NCBI GenBank assembly: GCA_000242815.2
Contig: AHHB01000048.1
Location: 62,001 to 126,000, forward strand
Length of the DNA: 64,000 nucleotides
Direction: 5' to 3'
Origin: Janthinobacterium lividum PAMC 25724
GTDB lineage: Bacteria > Pseudomonadota > Gammaproteobacteria > Burkholderiales > Burkholderiaceae_D
Below are positions 20,306-28,292 of this stretch, in pieces. The position numbers and the translations under genes were made by a program. The number at the start of each line of letters is the position of its first letter. Within the stretch, counting starts at the first letter, position 1. The notes below the pieces were generated by a model. The model had not been told where the DNA came from, ran no database searches, and saw nothing but the letters and a program-made list of their open reading frames with translations.

Positions 20306-20330
20306 AAGCGCTTTTTTGAAAAAAGCGCTT
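20306..20330. repeat. 25-bp palindrome overlapping the first tRNA promoter
   Basis: AAGCGCTTTTTT and AAAAAAGCGCTT flank a central G, a perfect inverted repeat. Its last two bases are the first bases of the -35 element of the first tRNA promoter. It follows the S9A peptidase stop by 66 bp. It could be a regulatory site or an unusual hairpin; the second tRNA copy lacks it. Confidence 0.6.
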
Positions 20331-20357
20331 GCACAAGGATTTTCGTCGTCCTATAAT
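20329..20357 (+). promoter_or_regulatory. Promoter of tRNA-Val/tRNA-Asp unit 1
   Basis: TTGCAC (20329-20334), a 17-bp spacer and a perfect TATAAT (20352-20357), followed by the GC-rich discriminator AGCGCC typical of stable-RNA promoters. The leader runs to the tRNA at 20414. Confidence 0.88.
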
Positions 20358-20413
20358 AGCGCCTCTTCCAGACGTGGTGACAAACGTCGGGATAGTTTTC
20401 TGAGACAAGCATT

Positions 20414-20489
20414 GGGTGCTTAGCTCAGTTGGTAGAGCGGCGCCCTTACAAGGCGTAGGTCGGGAGTTCGAGCCTCTCAGCACCCACCA
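20414..20489 (+). tRNA. tRNA-Val (UAC), copy 1
   Basis: 76 nt with encoded CCA. The acceptor arm GGGTGCT pairs with AGCACCC, the anticodon loop CTTACAA gives UAC, and the T arm is GGGAG-TTCGAGC-CTCTC. It reads GTA and other GTN valine codons. Copy 2 is at 20849. Confidence 0.97.
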
Positions 20490-20543
20490 AATCAGAAAAC
20501 TGTCCAGTGCTTCATGGATCAGCAATACAGATCATACGAGCTT

Positions 20544-20620
20544 GGAGTGGTAGTTCAGTTGGTTAGAATACCGGCCTGTCACGTCGGGGGTCGCGGGTTC
20601 GAGTCCCGTCCGCTCCGCCA
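20544..20620 (+). tRNA. tRNA-Asp (GUC), copy 1
   Basis: 77 nt with encoded CCA. The acceptor GGAGTGG pairs with CCGCTCC (one G-T wobble), the anticodon loop CTGTCAC gives GUC, and the T loop is TTCGAGT. It reads GAC and GAT. It is co-transcribed with tRNA-Val. Confidence 0.97.
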
Positions 20621-20627
20621 ATAAAAG

Positions 20628-20664
20628 AAAAGCCCTTTGGTTCTCTGAACCGAAGGGCTTTTCC
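20628..20664 (+). terminator. Terminator of tRNA unit 1
   Basis: A 16-bp stem with one wobble pair (20628-20643 with 20647-20662) and loop TCT ends in four T inside the right arm. Confidence 0.85.
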
Positions 20665-20766
20665 CATTGTGCAGCAACAAATACACCGAAAAAGGCGCCA
20701 GCATCGCCTGCCCTGCATATTTTTGTGCTTTTCAGCAAAAAAACTGCTTTTAGTGCTCAAGAATAG

Positions 20767-20796
20767 TTGCACAAGTGGGAAAACGCCCCCTATAAT
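20767..20796 (+). promoter_or_regulatory. Promoter of tRNA unit 2
   Basis: TTGCAC (20767-20772), an 18-bp spacer and TATAAT (20791-20796), then a leader matching unit 1. The spacer sequence differs from unit 1, so the duplicated block has diverged just upstream of the -10 element. Confidence 0.85.
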
Positions 20797-20848
20797 AGTG
20801 CCTCTTCCAGACGTGGTGACAAACGTCGGGATAGTTTTCTGGGTATGC

Positions 20849-20924
20849 GGGTGCTTAGCTCAGTTGGTAGAGCGGCGCCCTTACAAGGCGTAGGTCGGGA
20901 GTTCGAGCCTCTCAGCACCCACCA
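20849..20924 (+). tRNA. tRNA-Val (UAC), copy 2
   Basis: Same 76-nt sequence as the gene at 20414, with UAC anticodon and encoded CCA. Confidence 0.97.
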
Positions 20925-20981
20925 CCAAAACAGAAAATTATCCAGTGCTTCATGGATCAGCAACACAGATCATACGAGCTT

Positions 20982-21058
20982 GGAGTGGTAGTTCAGTTGG
21001 TTAGAATACCGGCCTGTCACGTCGGGGGTCGCGGGTTCGAGTCCCGTCCGCTCCGCCA
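20982..21058 (+). tRNA. tRNA-Asp (GUC), copy 2
   Basis: Same 77-nt sequence as the gene at 20544, with GUC anticodon and encoded CCA. Confidence 0.97.
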
Positions 21059-21065
21059 ATAAAAG

Positions 21066-21102
21066 AAAAGCCCTTTGGTTCTCTGAACCGAAGGGCTTTT
21101 CC
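21066..21102 (+). terminator. Terminator of tRNA unit 2
   Basis: The same hairpin as after unit 1 (arms 21066-21081 and 21085-21100, loop TCT). Confidence 0.85.
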
Positions 21103-21108
21103 CATTCT

Positions 21109-21171
21109 GGGGTCAGCCCCTCAACACTGCCAACGTCAAGCACAAAGCTAACTTATCCGGGGGTCTGACCC
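21109..21171. repeat. GGGTCAG/CTGACCC-bounded intergenic element, copy A
   Basis: The stretch starts GGGGTCAGCCCC and ends CCGGGGGTCTGACCC, so GGGTCAG (21110-21116) and CTGACCC (21165-21171) form its inverted ends. Related motifs recur at 34730-34866. I judge it a small dispersed repeat of this genome, without coding content. Confidence 0.55.
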
Positions 21172-21217
21172 AAGCTGTTAGAATCAGCGCTCATCCTGAC
21201 TCTGCAGATACAGCCTG

Positions 21218-22321
21218 ATGCGCCTGCCCCGCAGTCTATCCCCCTACCTCGTCCTGCGCTTACGCCTGGCCCACCATGCTCTGCTGCAATTTGTCGCCAG
21301 CCTGGCCAGTTCCATGGAAATTCTTGTCTTCCTGGCCGGCCCCGTCTTGCTGGGCTTACTCAGCGTCATCGCCCTGCCCGGCTTTCTCGCCGTGAGCCTG
21401 CCCTGGCCCGCCGCCCTGGGTCTCTTGAGCGCGCAAATCCTGCTGACCTGCCTGCCCGCCTGGCTGCTGCGCCAACGGCTGTTGCCAGCGCCCATCGCCG
21501 CCTGGCTGCGCCAGTTGCCCTTGACTAGGCGCTTGCGCTGGCAAGCAGACGTGGCCGTGGCCGCTTTGCTGATGCTGCCGCTGGGCCTCGCCTATGCCGT
21601 CTCGACCACCATCTGGCTGCTGCAGTCGCCGCCCTGGTTGCGCCCGCTTGTCGCACCCGGCATTGCCATCATCATCGCCGCGTGGCTGCTGGCCTGGCTA
21701 CTGACAACATGCATCGTGGCGCAGCGCCTGCGCGCGCCCCGCCCGGCACCAAGGGCGCGCCCGACCACGATGAGCGCCTATGTGCCGCAGCGGCCCCGCT
21801 GGCGCAGCGTATTGCTGTGGCGCCAGTTGTTCTGGCTGCCGTTCTGGCGCAACGACAATATGGTTGGCATCGAGCAAAGCGTGTTGCTGGCCACCGCTGG
21901 CGCCAGCATGCTGGCCTGGCTGCTGCGCGCGCCCCTGGTGCCCGCGCCGCTGTTGGGTTTGCTGGCCAGCGCCAGTCTGGTGATTCTGACGGACCGCGGC
22001 GACAAGGCCGTGCGCGAGCAGATCGACTTGCTGCATCCATCGCTGAACGCCTGGCCCCTGGCCAGCGCCACCTTGACGCGCCTGGCCTGCGCCGCCAGCC
22101 TGCTGCCGCCATTTGCCGTGCTGCTGGCAGGCGGTATCTTGCTCTACAACATACACCCCGCCGCCTTGCAGCAGCGCGTGACCAGCGTGTATGGCCTCAC
22201 CGCCAGCGCGGCCCTGCTGGCCATCGTCGGCCTGCCCCGCCTCGCGGCGCGCGGCCGCGTCGTCCTCGTCGTGCTGTCCATCCTTGCCTTGAGCGCCATC
22301 GGAAGCGAATTATGGAATTGA
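21218..22321 (+). CDS. Multi-pass membrane protein, probable ABC transporter permease
   Basis: 367 residues with about eight hydrophobic segments, for example around residues 30-70, 105-130, 140-165, 215-250, 285-315 and 335-360. It is Leu/Ala-rich without a recognisable enzymatic motif. The last 10 bases overlap the next gene, an ABC ATPase, which points to translational coupling and to a permease role. The substrate is unknown. The ribosome-binding site is weak. The call rests mainly on hydrophobicity and the neighbour. Confidence 0.75.
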   Translation: MRLPRSLSPYLVLRLRLAHHALLQFVASLASSMEILVFLAGPVLLGLLSVIALPGFLAVSLPWPAALGLLSAQILLTCLPAWLLRQRLLPAPIAAWLRQLPLTRRLRWQADVAVAALLMLPLGLAYAVSTTIWLLQSPPWLRPLVAPGIAIIIAAWLLAWLLTTCIVAQRLRAPRPAPRARPTTMSAYVPQRPRWRSVLLWRQLFWLPFWRNDNMVGIEQSVLLATAGASMLAWLLRAPLVPAPLLGLLASASLVILTDRGDKAVREQIDLLHPSLNAWPLASATLTRLACAASLLPPFAVLLAGGILLYNIHPAALQQRVTSVYGLTASAALLAIVGLPRLAARGRVVLVVLSILALSAIGSELWN

Positions 22322-22938
22322 ATGCCTGTTCTCCCACCCTGCAAATCGAGCACCTCGATTTTCACTTCCCCACGCACAGCGTGTTCCAGGGCTGCAATCT
22401 GCAATTCGGCCCCGGCGTGACCTGGCTGCGCGGCCCGAACGGGGCCGGCAAGACAACCTTGCTGAAACTGGCGGGCGGCGCCCTGCTGCCCGCGCGCGGC
22501 GCCATCCGCCTCGATGACATCGACAGCGCTTGCATGCCACTGGCGTACCGCGCACTGGCCTTCTATTGTGGCGGCGACGCCCCTTCCCTGCCCTGGCTGC
22601 AAGTGCATGAATTTCTCGACCTGTACCTGGCCCTGTACCCGGACAGCGACCAGTCCCTGTTGAACGACGAGCTGAGCGCGTTTGGCATGACGCCGACCTT
22701 GCGGCAAAGCATCACCGCCCTCTCGCTGGGCCAGCACAAAAAGCTGCAACTGGCCTTGGCGCTGGCCTTGCCCGTACGCCTGCTGCTGATTGATGAACCG
22801 TTCAATGGCCTCGATGCAGCGGCCATGGCGCATCTGCGCGCGCGCCTGTCGGAGCCGGCCCGCCTGGCGCGCCAGTGCATCGTGCTGTCCAGCCATCTGG
22901 TGCCTGGCGTGCCGCTGACGGCGACGCTAGAAATATAG
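22312..22938 (+). CDS. ABC transporter ATP-binding protein
   Basis: 208 residues, at the short end for an ABC ATPase. Walker A GPNGAGKTT lies near residue 42, the signature is LSLGQHKK, Walker B is LLLIDEPFNGLD, and the switch His is in VLSSH. The start ATG overlaps the stop of the permease-like gene. In length and signature it resembles CcmA-like or antibiotic-export ATPases that work with a separate permease. The protein stops soon after the H-loop, so the C-terminus is minimal. Confidence 0.88.
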   Translation: MELNACSPTLQIEHLDFHFPTHSVFQGCNLQFGPGVTWLRGPNGAGKTTLLKLAGGALLPARGAIRLDDIDSACMPLAYRALAFYCGGDAPSLPWLQVHEFLDLYLALYPDSDQSLLNDELSAFGMTPTLRQSITALSLGQHKKLQLALALALPVRLLLIDEPFNGLDAAAMAHLRARLSEPARLARQCIVLSSHLVPGVPLTATLEI

Positions 22939-23078
22939 ACAGAAAAACGCTTGGGATAGCGTATTGCAAAAAACCGACAATCCCGCTGCAGCCACGACGC
23001 CAATACCGCGCGTCGATGGCGTGCAAGTATAGGTAAGCGCGAATGCCCACGACACGGACAGCTAAAAAAGTTGCGCGC

Positions 23079-23118
23079 AAAAAAAAACCGGAAGCACCTT
23101 GCGGCGTTCCGGTTTTTT
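23079..23118 (-). terminator. Terminator of ahpF
   Basis: A 12-bp stem AAAAAACCGGAA / TTCCGGTTTTTT (23082-23093 with 23107-23118) gives a T run on the minus strand. It lies 14 bp past the ahpF stop. Confidence 0.87.
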
Positions 23119-23131
23119 ACGGCTGGACAGC

Positions 23132-24727
23132 TTAGGCCGTCAGTGCTTCCTTGGCGGCAGACTCTTCGACCACTTCATCGTCGTCCGAGCGGATCAGGTG
23201 GTCAAAGGCGGACAGGGCTGCCTTTGCACCTTCGCCGGTGGCGATGATGATTTGCTTGAACGGCACGGTGGTAACGTCGCCAGCCGCAAACACGCCGGGG
23301 ATCGAGGTCTGGCCGCGGGCGTCGACTTCGATTTCGCCTTGGCGCGACAACGTAACCGTCCCTTTCAGCCATTCCGTGTTCGGTACCAGACCGATTTGCA
23401 CGAAAACGCCTTCCAGATCGACCTTGTGCGATGCGCCGCTGACGCGGTCGGTGTAGCTGAGGCCATTGACGATCTTGCCGTCACCGTTGATTTCGGTGGT
23501 TTGCGCTGAGGAAACCACGCTCACGTTAGGCAAGCTGTGCAGCTTGCGTTGCAGCACCGCATCGGCGCGCAATTCCGCGCCGTACTCGATCAAGGTCACG
23601 TGTTTTACCAGGCCGGCCAGGTCGATCGCCGCTTCCACGCCCGAGTTTCCGCCGCCGATCACGGCCACGCGCTTGCCCTTGAACAAAGGACCATCGCAGT
23701 GCGGGCAGTAGGCGACACCGTGGTTGCGGTATTCCTTCTCACCCGGTACGTTGATTTCGCGCCAGCGGGCGCCGGTGGCCAGGATGACGGTCTTGGCTTT
23801 CAAGATGGCGCCATTCACCGTTTCAATCTCGATCAGCTTACCCGGCGTCAACTTCATGGCGCGCTGGGTATTCATGATGTCGACCTCGTATTCCTTGACG
23901 TGCTGTTCCAGCGCCATGGCGAACTTCGGACCATCCGTTTCGCTGACGGAAATAAAGTTCTCGATGGCCAGCGTATCGAGCACTTGGCCGCCGAAACGCT
24001 CGGCCAGCACGCCCGTCTTGATGCCTTTACGCGCTGCGTAGACAGCTGCTGCCGCACCGGCAGGGCCACCGCCGACGATCAGCACGTCGAACACGCCTTT
24101 TTTCGACAACGCTTGCGCTTGGCGGGCACCGGCGTTGGTATCGATCTTGGCGAGGATTTCCTCGACATTCGTGCGTCCCTGGCCGAAATGCTGGCCATTC
24201 AGGAACATCATCGGCACGGACATGATCTGGCGCTCTTCGACTTCTTTCGGGAATACGCCACCATCGATGGTGGTGACCTTGATGCGCGGATTGATCACCG
24301 CCATGGCATTCAAGGCCTGCACCACTTCCGGGCAATTATGGCAGCTGAGCGAAATAAACGTCTCAAACGCGTAATCGCCTTCGAGGTTGCGGATTTGCTC
24401 GATCACCGCTTCGTCGAACTTGATGGTGTGGCCGCCCACTTGCAGCAAGGCCAACACCAGCGAGGTAAATTCGTGGCCCAGCGGGATGCCGGCGAAACGC
24501 ACGCCGATATCAGTGCCTGGGCGGTTGATGCTGAACGAGGGCTTGCGCTCGGTATCGTCCAGTCGCTTGAGCAGCGTGATCTTGTCGCTCAACAGGACGA
24601 TTTCCTGGAGCAGTTCTTCCATTTCACGCGCCTTGGCGCTGTCATCGAGATTGGCGACGATCTCAATGGGCTGTACTACTTTTTCCAAATAGGTTTTCAA
24701 CTGCGCTTTGAGATTTACGTCCAACAT
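23132..24727 (-). CDS. ahpF: Alkyl hydroperoxide reductase subunit F
   Basis: 531 residues from the chosen start ([15 protein letters not shown]), with AAAGGA 7 bp upstream; the longer frame to 24757 adds a poor leader. An N-terminal double thioredoxin fold with SCHNCP is followed by an FAD domain ([11 protein letters not shown]), the redox pair in CPHCDG, and an NAD(P)H domain ([11 protein letters not shown]). Known role: it takes electrons from NADH and passes them to AhpC, which reduces peroxides. It lies 104 bp after ahpC in the same direction, so an ahpCF operon is likely. Confidence 0.97.
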   Translation of the reverse strand: MLDVNLKAQLKTYLEKVVQPIEIVANLDDSAKAREMEELLQEIVLLSDKITLLKRLDDTERKPSFSINRPGTDIGVRFAGIPLGHEFTSLVLALLQVGGHTIKFDEAVIEQIRNLEGDYAFETFISLSCHNCPEVVQALNAMAVINPRIKVTTIDGGVFPKEVEERQIMSVPMMFLNGQHFGQGRTNVEEILAKIDTNAGARQAQALSKKGVFDVLIVGGGPAGAAAAVYAARKGIKTGVLAERFGGQVLDTLAIENFISVSETDGPKFAMALEQHVKEYEVDIMNTQRAMKLTPGKLIEIETVNGAILKAKTVILATGARWREINVPGEKEYRNHGVAYCPHCDGPLFKGKRVAVIGGGNSGVEAAIDLAGLVKHVTLIEYGAELRADAVLQRKLHSLPNVSVVSSAQTTEINGDGKIVNGLSYTDRVSGASHKVDLEGVFVQIGLVPNTEWLKGTVTLSRQGEIEVDARGQTSIPGVFAAGDVTTVPFKQIIIATGEGAKAALSAFDHLIRSDDDEVVEESAAKEALTA

Positions 24728-24831
24728 GATTTTTTCCTTTGACAAATATTTAGGCAAATGCCGGGCCGGACACCCGGTCCGGCATCGCGGTAACTACTTG
24801 TTTGCTGCTAGATGTTGCAAGGCTTCAAGAC

Positions 24832-25395
24832 TTAGATCTTGCCAACCAGGTCCAGCGATGGGGTCAGGGTTGCTGCGCCTTCGGTCCATTTGGCTGGGCA
24901 CACTTCACCTGGGTGAGCGGCAACGTATTGTGCTGCCTTGACTTTGCGCAACAGTTCCGATGCGTCACGGCCGATGCCGTTGTCATGCACTTCCAGCACT
25001 TTGATGAAGCCGTCCGGGTTCATCACGAAGGTACCGCGCAGTGCCATGCCGTCTTCTTCGATCATGACTTCGAAATTGCGCGACAGGGCGCCGGTTGGGT
25101 CGCCGATCAGTGCGTATTGCACTTTCTTGATGGCGTCCGAGGTGTCATGCCATGCTTTGTGCGCGAAATGCGAATCGGTCGAGATGCCGTAGACTTCGAC
25201 GCCCATTTGCTGGAATTGCGCGTGGTGATCGGCCAAGTCTTCCAGTTCTGTTGGGCAAACGAAGGTGAAGTCGGCTGGGTAGAACATGAATATCGACCAC
25301 TTGCCCTTCAGCGTCGCTTCCGTCAGGTCGACGAATTTGCCATTGTGGTATGCGGTTGCCTTGAATGGTTTAACTTGGGTATTGATAAGCGACAT
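24832..25395 (-). CDS. ahpC: Alkyl hydroperoxide reductase subunit C (2-Cys peroxiredoxin)
   Basis: 187 residues. The peroxidatic Cys is in DFTFVCPTE and the resolving Cys in GEVCPAKW. Two ATGs are close: 25401 lies 3 bp after GAGAGG, while 25395 has a normal spacing and gives MSLINTQVKPFKA, the usual AhpC start. Known role: a cytoplasmic decameric peroxidase for hydrogen and organic peroxides, recycled by AhpF. An OxyR-like site lies about 70-100 bp upstream, so peroxide induction is inferred. No oxyR gene is in the window. Confidence 0.97.
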   Translation of the reverse strand: MSLINTQVKPFKATAYHNGKFVDLTEATLKGKWSIFMFYPADFTFVCPTELEDLADHHAQFQQMGVEVYGISTDSHFAHKAWHDTSDAIKKVQYALIGDPTGALSRNFEVMIEEDGMALRGTFVMNPDGFIKVLEVHDNGIGRDASELLRKVKAAQYVAAHPGEVCPAKWTEGAATLTPSLDLVGKI

Positions 25396-25461
25396 AGTCA
25401 TTTCCTCTCGGGTGGTGAATCAGTAAGACCGTAGTGTAAGGGTTTTTAATCCATACTCAAA

Positions 25462-25498
25462 ATTGATTGTAACAATAGTTTCAATTGGTTTTGACTAT
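25462..25498 (-). promoter_or_regulatory. OxyR-like binding site upstream of ahpC
   Basis: Four tetramers are spaced by exactly 7 bp on the plus strand: ATTG-N7-CAAT-N7-ATTG-N7-CTAT. This equals the OxyR pattern ATAG-N7-CTAT-N7-ATAG-N7-CTAT with tolerated changes. It lies 67 bp upstream of the ahpC start. Confidence 0.78.
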
Positions 25499-25692
25499 CA
25501 TTGCACTACGGGAACACCATCATAGGCAGTTCCCGGTGGATTGAACAGCAACAAGAAGATATCTTCTTCCTGCCGTCTGGTCCTCAATTTTTTAGGTGCT
25601 GCGTGAACTTTTCCAGCGTTTTCCGCCAGCTTGAGCATCACCTGGTGCTGTGGCCGGATAGGCATGCTGGCCGTATCATTGGTATCGCCCAT
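25498..25692 (-). CDS. Small hypothetical protein upstream of ahpC
   Basis: 64 residues, MGDTNDTASMPIRPQHQVML..., with GAGGTGA 6 bp before the ATG. The stop codon touches the OxyR-like site. The longer frame to 25956 looks non-coding. It ends in LLLFNPPGTAYDGVPVVQ. I do not recognise it. The good ribosome-binding site and orientation support translation, but no domain confirms it. Confidence 0.4.
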   Translation of the reverse strand: MGDTNDTASMPIRPQHQVMLKLAENAGKVHAAPKKLRTRRQEEDIFLLLFNPPGTAYDGVPVVQ

Positions 25693-25907
25693 GCAGTCAC
25701 CTCGGCTCAGTGAATGGAAAAGCTTGGCCTGCGCGCCCGATTCACATGCAGCGAAGCGGTGACAGCTAAAGCCGGGCGCAGGCGCCAGCGCATCGAGTAT
25801 AAGCCCGTTCAAGCCGAAAGCCCCGTCCTGTAGAGACCATCGAATCTGCTGGCAGGGCAGGCGAAGATGTTGGTTTTTTTGAAAAAGAATCTGGCGTTTG
25901 TTTTGCG

Positions 25908-26300
25908 CTAGAACACCACGCCGGCCACCAAAATGATGTTGGCATACGGACTGCACTCCCCCGTGCGCACGATGGCGCGCGCGCCCTTGGACAGTTGCTT
26001 GAACGCTTCATGCGTGACTTGGCGCGCATCGGGCACGGCCAGGGCCGCCACCTGCGCCGCCATGGCAGGATTGTGCTGTGGCAACTCGCTAGCCAGCACA
26101 TGGTATTCCACCTGCATTTCGCTCAGCACGGTGTTCACGGTGTCGATGAAGCCGGGGATGCCGCGCGTCAAGGCCAGGTCGATCAGGGGCACGCCTGGCT
26201 GCGAGGGCAAGCCCGCGTCGCCGATAACAAGCATGTCGCCATGACCGAGCGAAGCGATCAATTGCGACAACGCAATATTGAGCAGTGGTGTTTTTTTCAT
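25908..26300 (-). CDS. rbsD: D-ribose pyranase
   Basis: 130 residues, MKKTPLLNIALSQLIASLGHGD, the canonical RbsD start with the active-site His in GHGD; the family C-terminal Tyr-Asn/Ala-Asn segment is SPYANIILVAGV. It interconverts pyranose and furanose forms of ribose for RbsK. It is the last gene of the ribose operon, 4 bp after rbsK. The longer frame upstream overlaps rbsK and is not used. Confidence 0.95.
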   Translation of the reverse strand: MKKTPLLNIALSQLIASLGHGDMLVIGDAGLPSQPGVPLIDLALTRGIPGFIDTVNTVLSEMQVEYHVLASELPQHNPAMAAQVAALAVPDARQVTHEAFKQLSKGARAIVRTGECSPYANIILVAGVVF

Positions 26301-26304
26301 GGTC

Positions 26305-27216
26305 TCAGAACAGTTCGTGCAGGTGGGGAATCGAGGTTTGCGCGCCGTGCTTGGTAACGCTCCAGGCGGCCGCGCGCTGGCCTTGTTGAATCGCTTCAGC
26401 CTCGTCCATGCCAGAGGCCAGGCCCGCCACAAAGCCGCCGATGAAAGTGTCGCCAGCGGCCGTTGTATCGACCGCTTGCACCACTTCAGCCGGGAAATCA
26501 TAATCGCCGCCATACAGGGCCGCATGCACGCCCTTGTGGCCCAGCGTGATGATGACGTTGTCGCTGCCCAGCTTTTGCAGCGCGGCCGCCAGCGCCTTGG
26601 CATCCGCGCCTTCCGGGCTGACACCGGCCAGCATGGCCGCTTCGATTTCATTCGGAATCAGGTAATCGACCAGCGCCAGCACACTTTCCGGCAAGCTAGC
26701 GGCCGGTGCAGGGTTCAGCACCACGGTCTTGCCCAGCGAACGGGCCAGTTTGATCGCGTGCACGACGGTGGCCATCGGCGTTTCCAGTTGCAGCACGACG
26801 ATATCGGCCTGTTCGATCAGCCCTTTGGCCGCGTCGATATGCGCGGGGCTTAATAAATCGTTGGCGCCGCCAGCAATCACGATGCTGTTCTGACCATTGT
26901 CGTCGACGAGAATGGACGCGATGCCGGACGCCACGCCGGGCAAGGTGGTGATATGGCTATCGATGATGCCATCGCCCACCAGCGCCGAGCGCAGGGTCGT
27001 GCCGAACGCGTCATCGCCCACGCAGCCTATCATGGCCACTTGCTGGCCACCGGCCTCAACCTTGCCGCTCAGGCGCGCGCAAGCCACGGCCTGGTTGGCA
27101 CCCTTGCCGCCAGGTATGGTTCTAAAAGCGCCACCCGTCAGGGTTTCACCGGGAAGTGGCATGCGCGGCACGCGCAAGACCAGGTCCATATTGATACTGC
27201 CGATAACCACGATCAT
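26305..27216 (-). CDS. rbsK: Ribokinase
   Basis: 303 residues of the PfkB family. The substrate-side motif is GGKGANQAVACARL (about residues 34-47), and the second PfkB signature DTTAAGDTFIGGF has the catalytic Asp in GD. It phosphorylates ribose at O5. It overlaps rbsR by 4 bp (ATGA), so translation is coupled to the repressor. Confidence 0.95.
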   Translation of the reverse strand: MIVVIGSINMDLVLRVPRMPLPGETLTGGAFRTIPGGKGANQAVACARLSGKVEAGGQQVAMIGCVGDDAFGTTLRSALVGDGIIDSHITTLPGVASGIASILVDDNGQNSIVIAGGANDLLSPAHIDAAKGLIEQADIVVLQLETPMATVVHAIKLARSLGKTVVLNPAPAASLPESVLALVDYLIPNEIEAAMLAGVSPEGADAKALAAALQKLGSDNVIITLGHKGVHAALYGGDYDFPAEVVQAVDTTAAGDTFIGGFVAGLASGMDEAEAIQQGQRAAAWSVTKHGAQTSIPHLHELF

Positions 27217-28271
27217 GATGTCATTCCCATCAGTTCAGTTGCAGGTGAAGAAGTCAGTGAGGAAGAAGCTACAGTAGCGGCCACGCTGGAGCCGCGCACA
27301 TGTAGTGCAGGCGCGATGCTGCGCTGCTGGCGCGGCAAGGCGGGGGCGGCGATGCGCGCCAGCAGGCAGGCCGCCGTGATATGGCCCAGTTCGCGCGTGT
27401 TTTGCGCCACGCTGCTCAAGGCCGGATGCACGAAGCTGGCCAGGTCGATATCGTCGAAGCCGACGACGGCCAGGTCCACGGGCACGGCAATGCCGAGCTC
27501 GGCGGCGGCGCGCAGGGCGCCAAAGGCCATCAAGTCATTGCAGCAGAACAAGGCGTCGGGGCGCTGGCCCTCGGGCAGCGCCAGCAAGTCCAGCGCGACC
27601 GCATAGCCGCCCGCACTCGTAAAATCGCTATGCCGGCACAGGTCGTCGGCCAGCAGCAAGCCCGCATCGGCCATGGCGCTGCGTGCGCCGGCTATGCGGT
27701 CATTGGAAATACTCACTTCGCGCGGGCCAGCGATACAGGCCAGACGCCGGCGTCCCAGCCCCAGCAGATGGCGCGCGGCCAGCACGCCGCCGGCGCGGTT
27801 ATCGACGGCCACCACATCGATGGACAGGTCGTTGGGCGCGCGGTCGAGCAGCACGGCCGGCACCTTCATCTTGCGCAGCAATTCGCCATCGCTGTCGGCC
27901 AGTGCGGACAAAATCAGGCCGTCGCAGCGCTTGGTCAGGAGCACGTTCAGGTAGTCGCGCTGCTTGACGGGGTCGTCATCGGAATTACATAAAATGACGC
28001 TGTAGCCGGCCGCGTAGCAACTGTCCTCGATGCCGCGCGCCACTTCCGAAAAGTACGGGTTCGTATTATTCGGAATGATGAGGCCTATGGTGCCCGTGCT
28101 GCTGCTGCGCAGCGAACGCGCCAAGGCGCTGGGCACGTAATGCAATTGCTGCGCCGCTGCCAGCACGGCGCGGCGCGCGGCGTCGCTGACGGGACGGGTA
28201 TTGTTGAGGACGTGCGACACGGTGGTATACGACACCCCCGCCGCCTGCGCCACTTGTTTGATGGTTGCCAT
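27213..28271 (-). CDS. rbsR: LacI-family repressor, probably of the ribose operon
   Basis: 352 residues. The N-terminal helix-turn-helix MATIKQVAQAAGVSYTTVS and hinge helix (ALARSLRS) precede a periplasmic-binding-protein-like effector domain. It lies inside the ribose operon between rbsC and rbsK, so ribose or a ribose phosphate is the likely inducer. A LacI-type palindrome upstream of rbsB is the probable operator. This internal position means the repressor is made from the operon it controls. Confidence 0.93.
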   Translation of the reverse strand: MATIKQVAQAAGVSYTTVSHVLNNTRPVSDAARRAVLAAAQQLHYVPSALARSLRSSSTGTIGLIIPNNTNPYFSEVARGIEDSCYAAGYSVILCNSDDDPVKQRDYLNVLLTKRCDGLILSALADSDGELLRKMKVPAVLLDRAPNDLSIDVVAVDNRAGGVLAARHLLGLGRRRLACIAGPREVSISNDRIAGARSAMADAGLLLADDLCRHSDFTSAGGYAVALDLLALPEGQRPDALFCCNDLMAFGALRAAAELGIAVPVDLAVVGFDDIDLASFVHPALSSVAQNTRELGHITAACLLARIAAPALPRQQRSIAPALHVRGSSVAATVASSSLTSSPATELMGMTS

Positions 28272-28292
28272 GGACCGCGCTTTCTCTTGCGC

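Larger units (their letters stand above)
20329..21102 (+). repeat. Tandem duplication of a tRNA-Val/tRNA-Asp transcription unit
   Basis: Unit 1 (about 20329-20664) and unit 2 (about 20767-21102) carry the same promoter core, leader, tRNA-Val, spacer, tRNA-Asp and terminator, offset by 435-438 bp. Both tRNA genes look base-for-base the same in the two copies; the spacers differ by a few substitutions and small indels. Confidence 0.95.
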
